DNA from: Sphingobacterium sp.
GTDB lineage: Bacteria; Bacteroidota; Bacteroidia; Sphingobacteriales; Sphingobacteriaceae
Assembly (NCBI GenBank): GCA_029239355.1
Contig: JAQZAZ010000006.1
Location: 1-64,000 of the forward strand
Length of the DNA: 64,000 bases
Direction of reading: 5' to 3'
Shown here: one piece after another, positions 42,612-51,271 of the stretch
How positions within the stretch are numbered: position 1 is the stretch's first letter
Layout of the letters: every line of letters starts with the position of its first letter
The notes under the pieces: model-generated
The model's database searches: none
What the model was told of the DNA's origin: nothing
What the model saw: only the letters and a program-made list of their open reading frames with translations
Position numbers and translations under genes: made by a program

Positions 42612-43481
42612 TTATTGACCAAAAATACGTATTAAAAAATCTCTTAAAGATATTGGACTTCTCCCTAGTAATTGTTTGACATCACTTTTATTGGTGTCGA
42701 ATTCTCCTGTGGCAATCGCTTCACTGTACCTTGTCAAATATGCAGAATCATCTTCCGAAAACCCGTTCTGCACCAACCGTGCAATGTATACATCAATCGG
42801 CGGTTGGTCATAAGCTACACGTTTGCCCAAAATATCTGATATCTGTTTAGCAATTTCAGCGAAGGAGAACGCGGTATCTGCAGCGATGACATATTCTTTG
42901 TCTTCATGACCATCAGTAGTAAGTACAACAGCTAGAGCTTCAGCCATTTCTTTTATAGGTAAAAAAGGTACTTTACCATTTCCGGCAGGGATAGAAACAC
43001 CTTCGTTCAATATATTGTTTCCAGACAACATTGGAATCATATCTGCGTACATAGTATTGGCCATCAAGGTATAAGGCACAGCTAGCTGTTTTAGATAATC
43101 ACTTGTGTCTGCATGGTATTGCACATCCCCTGCCATTATACTTCGACGCAGATCCTTCATCGCAAAACTGGTATAAATGATATGACTAACACCAGTATCC
43201 TTGGCAGCATTAATTACGTTTTTATGCTGCTCAAACCTGTGAGCGATTTCCGATGAGGAAGATATCAGAAGTAGCTTGTCCACGTCTTTGAACGCACTTT
43301 TTAAAGACTCAAAATTCTGATAATCGCCAAACCGCACCTGAATACCTTTTGATTTAAATTCATGCGATTTAGATTCATCTCTTACCAATGCTGTAATATC
43401 GTTTGCAGCTATTCCTTTATTCAATAAAGAATTGATTGTGGCCTTACCTAAATTACCGGTTGCACCTGTTACTAAAATCAT
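42612..43481 (-). CDS. NmrA-like NAD(P)-binding reductase (QorB/TMR type)
   Basis: A 289-aa atypical SDR. The Rossmann motif VTGATGNLGKATINSLL is at about 4-20, followed by ALVRDESK for NADP selection and the loop LLLISSSSEI. The YxxxK catalytic pair is not at its usual place. This is the pattern of NmrA-like quinone or dye reductases (QorB, triphenylmethane reductase). It lies 26 bp after the truncated monooxygenase gene on the same strand and near HxlR and SDR genes, fitting a quinone-stress cluster. Confidence 0.85.
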   Translation of the reverse strand: MILVTGATGNLGKATINSLLNKGIAANDITALVRDESKSHEFKSKGIQVRFGDYQNFESLKSAFKDVDKLLLISSSSEIAHRFEQHKNVINAAKDTGVSHIIYTSFAMKDLRRSIMAGDVQYHADTSDYLKQLAVPYTLMANTMYADMIPMLSGNNILNEGVSIPAGNGKVPFLPIKEMAEALAVVLTTDGHEDKEYVIAADTAFSFAEIAKQISDILGKRVAYDQPPIDVYIARLVQNGFSEDDSAYLTRYSEAIATGEFDTNKSDVKQLLGRSPISLRDFLIRIFGQ

Positions 43482-43507
43482 AATGCTTATTTTAAGATAA
43501 ATGATCG

Positions 43508-43897
43508 TTATAAAAACAAAAATCCATTTTGGTTTCTCAATCTCACTTCTTGTTCAGTGCGGGGGGCAAACCGCATAACGAGCAATAAATCTCTTTCTAT
43601 TTCAGACTCATTATCCGGCAATTTTTCCAGCGAAACAGAATGTTCGGTAACATCGTGCGAATTTTCAAATTCCCATCTTTCTGGTCCTATCCTATTGGTT
43701 TTTATTTGTTCAAAAAGCCCCATCCGTTTAATGATGTCAATGGTTTGGTCTTTTATATCAACAGGTGTTCCGCCCATTTTGAGATGACTTCCAATTTCTA
43801 CAACAGTCACTTTGAAGCCCATTTTGTTTAGCCAATATGCCGTTGTTAGCCCTGCAAAACTCGCACCCGATACAAGCACTTTTTTTGTTTGTTCCAT
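43508..43897 (-). pseudogene. Truncated FAD-dependent monooxygenase
   Basis: A 129-aa frame. The first 100 residues are a clear class A flavin monooxygenase start: VLVSGASFAGLTTAYWLNKM (dinucleotide-binding motif), GTPVDIKDQTIDIIKRMGLF and 'ESEIERDLLL'. Full enzymes of this TetX-like type are about 370-400 aa, with GD(A/S) and the substrate domain later. Here an unrelated-looking tail ends the frame at 129 aa. Without the second FAD motif it cannot be an active monooxygenase. Confidence 0.7.
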
Positions 43898-43977
43898 TTC
43901 TTACGTTTCAAACTTAATGGTACAAAATTCGTGAGTATAATAAGAAAGGGAAATACCGCATCGGGGCATGTATTGGA

Positions 43978-44847
43978 CTAATCGTACCTTTTATTCCGAA
44001 AAGCCAATGCAGACATACCTGTACTCTTGTTAAAAAACCTTGAAAAATAAGGGTAATCGTCATAGCCTAATTCAAAAGCGATTTCTTTAACCGATTTGTC
44101 GGAGTGATAAAGTAACCGCTTTGCTTCCAAAATAATTCTGTTCTGAATGTGCTGTGAAACAGTCTGACCAGTAGTATATTTTACACTTTCATTCAAATAA
44201 TGAGTGGATATATTTAATTGCTTTGCGTATCTGGCCGGCCGCTTTATTGTGCAATAACTTGTCTCTAATAAGCGCTTGAAAGACCTTGTAATTAACTCTG
44301 TTCTTGATGCCTTGTTTGATACGTTGGTGTGATCTAAAAACTCAGAAATGATTAACGCAATCAAAGTATTACAACTGTCTTTCAAAAGTGGATAATATAG
44401 TTTATTGTCGCGTTGCCTTGAAAACTTTAGACAAAGAGAAAAAGTTTCAAAAATATCTGTACAAATATTATTTGGCAGTTCCAATGGTTTTGCCGGTGCA
44501 AGTTCTTCCAAAAATGTAAGGTAGTCTGGGTTCAGATTTTCATTTTTGACTGCCAAAGAACAAATATCCATTGTAGTAAAATCCAAAATTCGATGTACTT
44601 GATCTGGATGCATATAAACAACGGTTGGTGCATTGATCTCATATTGCTGAAAATCAATTTCTATTGTAACTATTCCTTTTTCAACAATATAAAATGTATG
44701 GCCCTCGTCCCGATGTGATTGTGACGCTTCTCTGCAGTGCTGGCCCGTTTTGAAATCGCTTTTTTTTATACTGATTTTGTCAATAGCAATACCTAGACTG
44801 AACCTGTCAGTCATTGAATTTACAATTATGTTTTTGCTTGCGGACAT
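43978..44847 (-). CDS. AraC-family transcriptional regulator with cupin domain
   Basis: A 289-aa regulator. The N-terminal cupin (about 30-110) has HRDEGHTFYIVEKGIVTIEI then 'PTVVYMHPDQVHRILDF'. The C-terminal AraC HTH (about 188-285) has 'RYAKQLNISTHYLNESVKYT' and 'IAFELGYDDYPYFSRFFNKS', ending TGMSALAFRNK. The cupin His residues suggest a small-ligand pocket. It is encoded between the HxlR gene and the truncated monooxygenase on the same strand and may control this cluster. Confidence 0.9.
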   Translation of the reverse strand: MSASKNIIVNSMTDRFSLGIAIDKISIKKSDFKTGQHCREASQSHRDEGHTFYIVEKGIVTIEIDFQQYEINAPTVVYMHPDQVHRILDFTTMDICSLAVKNENLNPDYLTFLEELAPAKPLELPNNICTDIFETFSLCLKFSRQRDNKLYYPLLKDSCNTLIALIISEFLDHTNVSNKASRTELITRSFKRLLETSYCTIKRPARYAKQLNISTHYLNESVKYTTGQTVSQHIQNRIILEAKRLLYHSDKSVKEIAFELGYDDYPYFSRFFNKSTGMSALAFRNKRYD

Positions 44848-44965
44848 TAATAGTTGCTCTAATTCCTTACATTACATTTTTTCAAAACCCTTGAAACGAT
44901 TTTTGATGATGACATTCTCTTCCAAACTATTATCTGCACTATTTGAATCCTTAAAAAACGCAATT

Positions 44966-45322
44966 TTATTTCCCAATAATCACTTTTCGGTGTTCAGTTC
45001 CCCAATCAGCCAGAGTATCTATAATTTTTTTTAAAGTCAAACCATATTCTGTTAATTGATATTGCACCGTTACAGGTTGTGTATCGAGCACTATCCGTTT
45101 GACAAGTTGATTCATTTCCAATTCCTTTAATTCTTTACTAAGCATTTTATTGGAGATGCCTTTCACATCGTTCAAAATATCAGAAAAACGTCGTTTGTTG
45201 TAATAGCACACCGACGAAATAATGGAGATTTTCCATTTGCCATTCAAAACGTCCATGGCATCGTGAACTGCCATAATTTGTTTACTGTTTGTGTCACTAT
45301 CAGCGCATTTAATTTCCTTCAT
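44966..45322 (-). CDS. HxlR-family regulator
   Basis: A 118-aa winged-helix protein: NGKWKISIISSVCYYNKRRF (about 28-47), SDILNDVKGISNKMLSKELK and 'QPVTVQYQLTEYGLTLKKII'. Cys10 ('KCADSD') is near the place used for redox sensing in some HxlR members (QorR/YodB type); a role here is inferred. It is divergent from the SDR gene at 45486, with six GTTAC repeats in the gap starting 3 bp from its own start codon. Confidence 0.92.
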   Translation of the reverse strand: MKEIKCADSDTNSKQIMAVHDAMDVLNGKWKISIISSVCYYNKRRFSDILNDVKGISNKMLSKELKELEMNQLVKRIVLDTQPVTVQYQLTEYGLTLKKIIDTLADWGTEHRKVIIGK

Positions 45323-45324
45323 AA

Positions 45325-45373
45325 GTTACCTTGTTACTCAAAAGTTACTGTTACTTTTAGTTACAAAGTTACT
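45325..45373. promoter_or_regulatory. Six GTTAC repeats, candidate HxlR operator
   Basis: GTTAC copies begin at 45325, 45333, 45344, 45350, 45360 and 45368, four of them GTTACT. All point the same way in 49 bp between the divergent HxlR and SDR genes. The first is 3 bp from the HxlR start codon. Confidence 0.6.
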
Positions 45374-45485
45374 AAAATAAATTTATTCATTTTAAATTTA
45401 CATCGTTAAAGAAATCGATTTCAAATAACAAACAGATTAAAAGGTTTTGATCAATAATGAATTTTCAATCAATAAAATTTAAGAA

Positions 45486-46220
45486 ATGAATTTCACAAAT
45501 AAAAATGTAATTATCACAGGCGGCAGTACAGGAATTGGACTAGCAACCGCAAAAACATTTATTGAACAAGGTGCGCAGGTTTTGATAACTGGTAGAAATA
45601 CTGATAGTCTGCAAGCAGCGTCAATAGACATCAAGAGTCCAAATTTGAAAACCCTGGCTTCTGATATTTCTAACCTAACAGATATTGCAACTTTGGAAAA
45701 AAAGGTTGCAGAAAGCGGAAACAAAGTGGATATACTAGTTTTGAATGCAGGGATTGCAAAGCAATATTCAATAGAAGATACAACAGAAGAGGTGTTTGAT
45801 GACTTGTTCAACATTAACGTTAAAGGGCTATTCTTTACTTTGCAAAAACTAATTCCACATTTATCAGAAGGAGCCTCTGTAATTCTTATTTCATCTGGAG
45901 TATCCGTTAGCGGGTATGCGCAAATGGGAGCTTATGCCGCGACAAAAAGCGCAGTTGATTCGATTGCACGTACTGCCGCAACAGAATTGGCCGACAGAAA
46001 GATCAGGGTAAACGTCGTTGCCCCCGGGTTGACTGATACACCAATGAATCACCAAACGCCCGAAGATATTAAAAATGCTATAGCAGCAGCAGTTCCCCTG
46101 AAACGAATCGGAGAAGCAGAAGAAATCGCAAACGCTATTGTTTTCTTGGCGTCGAGCGGAGCTTCTTACATTTCAGGTTCTTACTTGGCGGTAGATGGAG
46201 GTGTCACCATACGCAGATAA
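45486..46220 (+). CDS. SDR-family oxidoreductase
   Basis: A 244-aa classical SDR. NADP-type motif GGSTGIGLATAKTF (about 11-24) with GRNTDS after strand 2, NAG in LVLNAGIA, catalytic Ser138 region LISSGVSV, and YAATKSAVDS (Tyr and Lys of YxxxK). The C-terminus 'YISGSYLAVDGGVTIRR' is typical. It is divergent from the HxlR gene with the GTTAC repeats between, so it is probably the HxlR target. Substrate unknown; carbonyl or quinone reduction is plausible. Confidence 0.93.
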   Translation: MNFTNKNVIITGGSTGIGLATAKTFIEQGAQVLITGRNTDSLQAASIDIKSPNLKTLASDISNLTDIATLEKKVAESGNKVDILVLNAGIAKQYSIEDTTEEVFDDLFNINVKGLFFTLQKLIPHLSEGASVILISSGVSVSGYAQMGAYAATKSAVDSIARTAATELADRKIRVNVVAPGLTDTPMNHQTPEDIKNAIAAAVPLKRIGEAEEIANAIVFLASSGASYISGSYLAVDGGVTIRR

Positions 46221-46474
46221 ATATTTTATGGTTATGATACATCTGGTTTTAGCAGCTAGGTATATCATAGCCTAAAATTTATTAGTTCTTAATATCATTT
46301 TTTTTGTATAAAATAGTTGTCACAACTGAAAAATGCTAACGGTCATTCATCGTTCACTCTACTTTTCCAGTACATATAGGATAGGTTTATAATATTTTAT
46401 CTAAATCATTATCTTTAAACTACTATGCTGCAAGTAACCTGTGCGATTCTAAATCATTCTCATATACTACAAAA

Positions 46475-46903
46475 TTAGAGAATAAATCTTGCTGCAATAA
46501 AATAGCCACCTCCAACAATTAATAATGGAAAAGCAATTGATAACAGAACCAGCGTCCATACAAACATTCTAAAATAGCTATACAAGCTCACCTTAGACGG
46601 ATCGGCAGGGTCATAGATGACTGTTGTTGTCTCCCCTATTTTCCAGGCTGGAGGATCGGTTCCTTCGGCTAATTCGTAGGTAACTATCTGATTCTCTTTT
46701 GTACGAAAAGTGAAAACCGGCGCAAATACTTCGCCTTCTGCTTCATACTTGTGAAGATCGGTAACAGTTGCTGTAGCTTTATCTCCATTTTTTAGAAATC
46801 CCATTGTATTACGGAAGGTGAATATTGCCAGTAAAAGAAATACGACCCCTAATCCTAAGATTAAATAATATTGCCACATCGGTTTATATTTAATTTGTTC
46901 CAC
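46475..46903 (-). CDS. DUF3592 membrane protein
   Basis: A 142-aa protein with two membrane helices (about 12-28 and 115-138) enclosing a DUF3592 extracytoplasmic domain: KATATVTDLHKYEAEGEVFA, PVFTFRTKENQIVTYELAEG and 'WKIGETTTVIYDPADPSKVS'. The family is widespread and of unknown function. The gene stands alone. The 254 bp before it (46221-46474) hold no visible gene. Confidence 0.8.
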   Translation of the reverse strand: MEQIKYKPMWQYYLILGLGVVFLLLAIFTFRNTMGFLKNGDKATATVTDLHKYEAEGEVFAPVFTFRTKENQIVTYELAEGTDPPAWKIGETTTVIYDPADPSKVSLYSYFRMFVWTLVLLSIAFPLLIVGGGYFIAARFIL

Positions 46904-47054
46904 TTCAATTATTTTATTATATCTAATTGATAAATAAACACTAACGAATATAATACAATTTTCAAAAATTAATTAACCATCTAAAATCTGTCAACGATGG
47001 AGGGTAATCTTCAGAAATTAAATTAACTTTGGAAACGATCGAAATTTATCAATA

Positions 47055-47843
47055 ATGAAGTTAGAACTATACCAAATAGATTCCTTTACAGAGGAAATTT
47101 TCCGAGGAAACCCAGCCTGTGTAGTACCTTTAAAAAATTGGTTGCCCGATGAGACACTGTTTAAAATCACACGTGAAAATGCTGTTGCAGAAACGGCCTT
47201 TTTCATAGACAATGGAGATACAATCCATTTAAGATGGTTTACGCCTGAAATTGAAATGGATTTATGTGGCCATGCAACACTAGCAACCGCTCATTGTTTG
47301 GTTAAGCACTTGAACTATCAAAAAAGCAGAATTGTTTTTGAAACTCAGGTCGGAGAATTAACAGTTGATATAAAAGACGGTGTTTATTATATGGATTTTC
47401 CATCACGAATGCCGCAACTATCGACACTGCCTGATATTATTAAAAAGTCTCTTAATATTCAACCTAAAGAGGTCTTTAAATCAAGAGATTATGTTTTGGT
47501 GTACGAATCTGAGAAAGAGATCAAAAACATCACAATTGAAAGATCAATTTTTGACCTCATTAATCTTGATCCAGGAGGTGTTGTAGTTACGGCAGCAGGG
47601 ACTGACAGTGATTTTGTATCAAGATACTTTACGCCGCAATCAACGATACTTGAAGATCCAGTTACTGGTTCTGCTTATTGTTCCCTTATTCCGTTTTGGG
47701 CATTAAGATTAGGAAACAACAATCTCTTCTCCCGCCAGCTATCCGAAAGAGAAGGTCAACTTTATTGCGAAAACAAACAGGAAAGAGTGATTGTTGCAGG
47801 TAAAGCCCGTACATATTCTCAGGGACTCATTTGGATCGAATAA
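47055..47843 (+). CDS. PhzF-family isomerase/epimerase-like protein
   Basis: A 262-aa protein of the PhzF/diaminopimelate-epimerase fold. The catalytic Glu46 lies in NAVAETAFF, followed by LRWFTPEIEMDLCGHATLAT, and the C-terminal motif is LEDPVTGSAYC (usually DPVTGSAH). GNPACVV near residue 18 is typical. It should isomerise a small carboxylate by proton transfer. The physiological substrate is unknown for most members. It is transcribed alone, divergent from DUF3592. Confidence 0.92.
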   Translation: MKLELYQIDSFTEEIFRGNPACVVPLKNWLPDETLFKITRENAVAETAFFIDNGDTIHLRWFTPEIEMDLCGHATLATAHCLVKHLNYQKSRIVFETQVGELTVDIKDGVYYMDFPSRMPQLSTLPDIIKKSLNIQPKEVFKSRDYVLVYESEKEIKNITIERSIFDLINLDPGGVVVTAAGTDSDFVSRYFTPQSTILEDPVTGSAYCSLIPFWALRLGNNNLFSRQLSEREGQLYCENKQERVIVAGKARTYSQGLIWIE

Positions 47844-47947
47844 CACCCTCTTTATAGCTATCAACATTAGATACCTGTGATCACGTAATTATGATTGTTG
47901 ATTTGTAATAGCTACTACTTGATCTGACAGTTAGGTGCTCTTAAAAA

Positions 47948-48835
47948 TTATTTATTGCTTTTTTGAATTGGCATCGCGTTAGGATACGTCGCTTTTCTGC
48001 TTTCTAGTAACTTGTTGTTTTTATCGTATTTTTTTATTTCGCCTGTCGAAAACAGCTCTACCTCGTAATTATCTAGTTTCCCATTTTTGTAGTAATACTG
48101 TATCTTTTGTGAATGATCTGCACTATTGCAATTTTTGCTTACAATAGTTCCATTCTCAAAATATTCAGTACACCATTCCTTTTCCTTGGAGTAGTAACTA
48201 TGTTCTGTTTTTTGTCCATTTTCATTGAAATAAATTTTTTCCTCTGTACCGGAATCATAGAAATATTCTGCTTTCCCATTTTCATAAAACAATCTTGTCG
48301 TTTTATTTACATGGTCGTTTTCCGATTTTATATTCCCGTTGTCATAGTAGGCTGTCTCAACAGCATCAGATAAACCTCGCCCGATTCTTAAAACGATTTT
48401 TTTGGCTAATTTCCCAGTTTGACGAAAATGTTTTACCACAAAAACGGAGTCTTTCGTTTCAAAATGGCTGATAAGATGTCCGGATGTATCCTTCAGATCC
48501 GCTTCAAGTGCCAGGCCATTTTCAAAAGTAAAATACAAGATGTATAATCTCTCTCCTTTGGTAATTTGGGCTTTGGCGGTCTCCGTAAATTGATGTTTAT
48601 CGTTTATTTTAAACCAAAATTTTTGATTTTTATTCTCCAAAAAATACGTTCCTTCTTCGAGTGTAATTATTTCCTTTTCACGGTTTTCTGGATTCGCCTT
48701 TATTTCCAAAATACCAGAACCTTTTTCAAATTTTTCTAAATTCAAGAAATAGCTATCATTGAGTTTTTTCACTTCTTGACCGTAAGCTGAAATCCCGAAA
48801 AAAAACAGGGTGGTATGTATAATAATTTGTTTCAT
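47948..48835 (-). CDS. YwqK/MORN-like exported repeat protein
   Basis: A 295-aa protein with a signal peptide (about 1-19, FFGISAYGQ). The middle and C-terminal part (about 140-280) consists of YwqK/MORN-type repeats: 'FRQTGKLAKKIVLRIG', 'YYDNGNIKSENDHVNKTTRL', 'FYENGKAEYFYDSGTEEKIY', 'YFENGTIVSKN' and YYKNGKLDNYEVELFSTGEI. Such proteins are often annotated as antitoxin-like, but no toxin gene is adjacent. It stands alone. A truncated relative lies at 38563-38751. Confidence 0.75.
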   Translation of the reverse strand: MKQIIIHTTLFFFGISAYGQEVKKLNDSYFLNLEKFEKGSGILEIKANPENREKEIITLEEGTYFLENKNQKFWFKINDKHQFTETAKAQITKGERLYILYFTFENGLALEADLKDTSGHLISHFETKDSVFVVKHFRQTGKLAKKIVLRIGRGLSDAVETAYYDNGNIKSENDHVNKTTRLFYENGKAEYFYDSGTEEKIYFNENGQKTEHSYYSKEKEWCTEYFENGTIVSKNCNSADHSQKIQYYYKNGKLDNYEVELFSTGEIKKYDKNNKLLESRKATYPNAMPIQKSNK

Positions 48836-49355
48836 TTTTACTTGTCTAATGACGTTAAAGTTCTGATACCATTATCTTCAATCCATTATAATAGAAACGT
48901 TATGATTTTTCTGATAGTCAAAAATTAAATTCGCCTTAAATTAGAGTATTTCTGGTAACAACTAATCACAATTTTATATTCGAGAATCATCTTTTACAAT
49001 TCGCTTTAGTAGCATATTTATTTGCAATAATGCCAAGTGCTTATTACTCCAATAATGTTATGAGCAAAACAGCATAGTTTGCTTGTCCCAACATACGTGA
49101 CCGCCTCTAATCCCCTAAAAAACAAAACGCATAGAAATAGAAGATGAAAGGTTTCGAAAAATAGATAGTTTTACATAGAAAAGCCATTGTTATATCATAT
49201 TTATATTAATTTGAAGTAAACTAAACATGAAAATAAGGCATGAAAGCATCTCAGCAGTGATTCAAAATTTTAACGGGTTTTATATACAAAAAATCTCTAA
49301 TATTTTTCTTTACTTCACTTTTAAAATCTATATTTTAAGAAAAAAAGAAAACGAA
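48836..49355. other. Spacer before second FecI/FecR/SusCD locus
   Basis: About 520 bp of A+T-rich DNA that must hold the promoters of the YwqK-like gene and the ECF sigma factor. I saw no hairpin or repeat. The sigma frame stays open upstream to 49227, but that part has no sigma homology. Confidence 0.3.
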
Positions 49356-49868
49356 ATGTTATCCACAGAATATTATTTTAACAAATATTTTCTGCAACTC
49401 AGTGTATTCGCATTTCCTTGGGTTGGTTCAGAGGAAATTGCAAAAGACATCGTGCAGGACGCATTTATCGTTCTAATGGGTAGACAGGATTTACTGGAAA
49501 AAGGAGAGCCCGTAATTAAAAGCTTTCTTTATAGCTCAGTAAAAAATCTGGCGATGAATATCAAGCGAAGGAATATTGTATTTGACCGTGTACGTAACCA
49601 ATTTAATACTGACAGACCAGATGACAATGACGTCCTGGATAATTTAATTAATGCAGAATTGATCGGAGCCCTTCATCGGGAACTGAATGAATTACCTGAA
49701 GGTTGTCAGAGAATTTGCCGTTTAATCTATCTGGAAGGAATGAAGTATGAAGAGGTCGCACAGGAGCTAAATGTCTCCGTCAACACGGTTAAAACTCAAC
49801 GCATGCGGGCGATAAACCTACTAAAAAGAAAATTCTTAAATCTCTTTTTTACATTTTTTACTTTCTGA
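49356..49868 (+). CDS. ECF sigma factor (FecI-like) of second SusCD locus
   Basis: A 170-aa sigma factor from the ATG at 49356 (MLSTEYYFNKYF). The frame is open upstream to an ATG at 49227, but the added 43 residues are Phe/Ile/Lys-rich and not sigma-like. Region 2: WVGSEEIAKDIVQDAFIVLM (about 26-45); region 4: LNELPEGCQRICRLIYLEGM then 'KYEEVAQELNVSVNTVKTQR' (about 108-150). The FecR, SusC and SusD genes follow on the same strand, so this is the locus-specific sigma. Confidence 0.9.
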   Translation: MLSTEYYFNKYFLQLSVFAFPWVGSEEIAKDIVQDAFIVLMGRQDLLEKGEPVIKSFLYSSVKNLAMNIKRRNIVFDRVRNQFNTDRPDDNDVLDNLINAELIGALHRELNELPEGCQRICRLIYLEGMKYEEVAQELNVSVNTVKTQRMRAINLLKRKFLNLFFTFFTF

Positions 49869-49953
49869 CACACAAACACTTACCATAAAATTTTATTTTT
49901 TTTTATAAATGGGTCACCCATTTAAACTGTTCAAGTTATTTAGCTTCTGAATT

Positions 49954-51135
49954 ATGATAGAAACCGACAAAATAATATTAGCAGAATTGATTGCTCTTCT
50001 TTTGAAAGATGGCGAACTACCATTCGACAAAGAGGTTCAATTAAAAAACCTTCTACAAAAATATCCCGACGCGAGGGATAGCTTAGGTCGTCGACTATCA
50101 CAAACTGATATTTATGCCCCATTTGATCTCCGCTGTATCGATTTAAGCAAAGAGTGGCTAATCACACAACGTAAATTCAGGGCGAAGGAAACAATTTTAC
50201 AACCGAAAAAGAAATATCTCTCCCTGAATAAAACGAGGTACAGTGCTATTGGTGTTGCTGCCGCTGTATTACTTGCCCTAACACTGTTATGGCAACGACA
50301 GCATCACGAAAAACCTATAAGCTATTTAATCCCTGACAAAATATATGGACATAAAAATGATGTTCTTCCCGGAGGAACAGGTGCAATTTTAAAAATTGAA
50401 GGGAAAAAAGAAATACAATTAACCGAAAAAAAGGCAGTGCAGTATTTAGTGCAGGGTATTGAACTAAAAGAAGGGCAGCTCATCTATCAATCTAACTTAA
50501 CGGAAAACCTAAAAAACACTTTAATAGTTCCCAAACGATCCACCATGGTATTAGCATTGAGCGATGGTACTAAAGTGTGGGTAAATGCAGCGTCAGAACT
50601 CAGCTATAAAACAAATTTTGATAAAAAAGAGCGAAGAGTGATCTTAAAAGGTGAAGCCTATTTCGAAGTCGCTAAAGATGCACATAGACCATTTATTGTA
50701 GAGACAAATCATATCAATATACAGGCTATCGGAACGGCTTTTAATGTTAACTCCTATCATGCGACCACGAAGGTATCATTGACAGAAGGAAAGCTTAAAG
50801 TCAGTAACGACGAAAATGAAATCTATATGAATGCCGGTAGCGAAACTGAGATCATCAATAAAAAGCTGAAAACTGTTCCATTAGCCAGTAAAGCCGAGGC
50901 CACGGCTTTCAAAGACGGTTATTTTTATTTTAAAAATAAGAATATGCAACAGATACTTGATGAATTAAGCCGTTGGTATGGAATTCAAGTTGATTGCAAA
51001 GTACCTTTAAATAGCGAACGATATGAAGGTAGCATAAAAAGAGATGTGACGCTGGGAGAACTTTGTAGTCTCCTAAAGGATTTAACAGGTTATAAACTGA
51101 CCATTGACAATGATAAACTGATTGTGAATAGATAA
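49954..51135 (+). CDS. FecR-family anti-sigma regulator of second locus
   Basis: A 393-aa protein. The N-terminal cytoplasmic part (about 1-95) is followed by one membrane helix (about 97-112, SAIGVAAAVLLALTLLW). FecR domain (about 185-300): NTLIVPKRSTMVLALSDGTK, VWVNAASELSYKTNFDKKER and 'RVILKGEAYFEVAKDAHRPF'. C-terminal STN-like segment (about 318-390): YFKNKNMQQILDELSRWYGI. It lies 85 bp after the sigma gene and 136 bp before SusC, and should connect SusC occupancy with the sigma at 49356. Confidence 0.92.
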   Translation: MIETDKIILAELIALLLKDGELPFDKEVQLKNLLQKYPDARDSLGRRLSQTDIYAPFDLRCIDLSKEWLITQRKFRAKETILQPKKKYLSLNKTRYSAIGVAAAVLLALTLLWQRQHHEKPISYLIPDKIYGHKNDVLPGGTGAILKIEGKKEIQLTEKKAVQYLVQGIELKEGQLIYQSNLTENLKNTLIVPKRSTMVLALSDGTKVWVNAASELSYKTNFDKKERRVILKGEAYFEVAKDAHRPFIVETNHINIQAIGTAFNVNSYHATTKVSLTEGKLKVSNDENEIYMNAGSETEIINKKLKTVPLASKAEATAFKDGYFYFKNKNMQQILDELSRWYGIQVDCKVPLNSERYEGSIKRDVTLGELCSLLKDLTGYKLTIDNDKLIVNR

Positions 51136-51271
51136 ACTTATTAAGGAGGATTTTGTATGTAAAAAAGATAGATGCCTAAATTAATATGATAAAAAATGCA
51201 GAAGTACGGCAATACTCCTGCATCATAATTGAATTAACACTGATCATAAACCATTAATTCTATACCAATTT

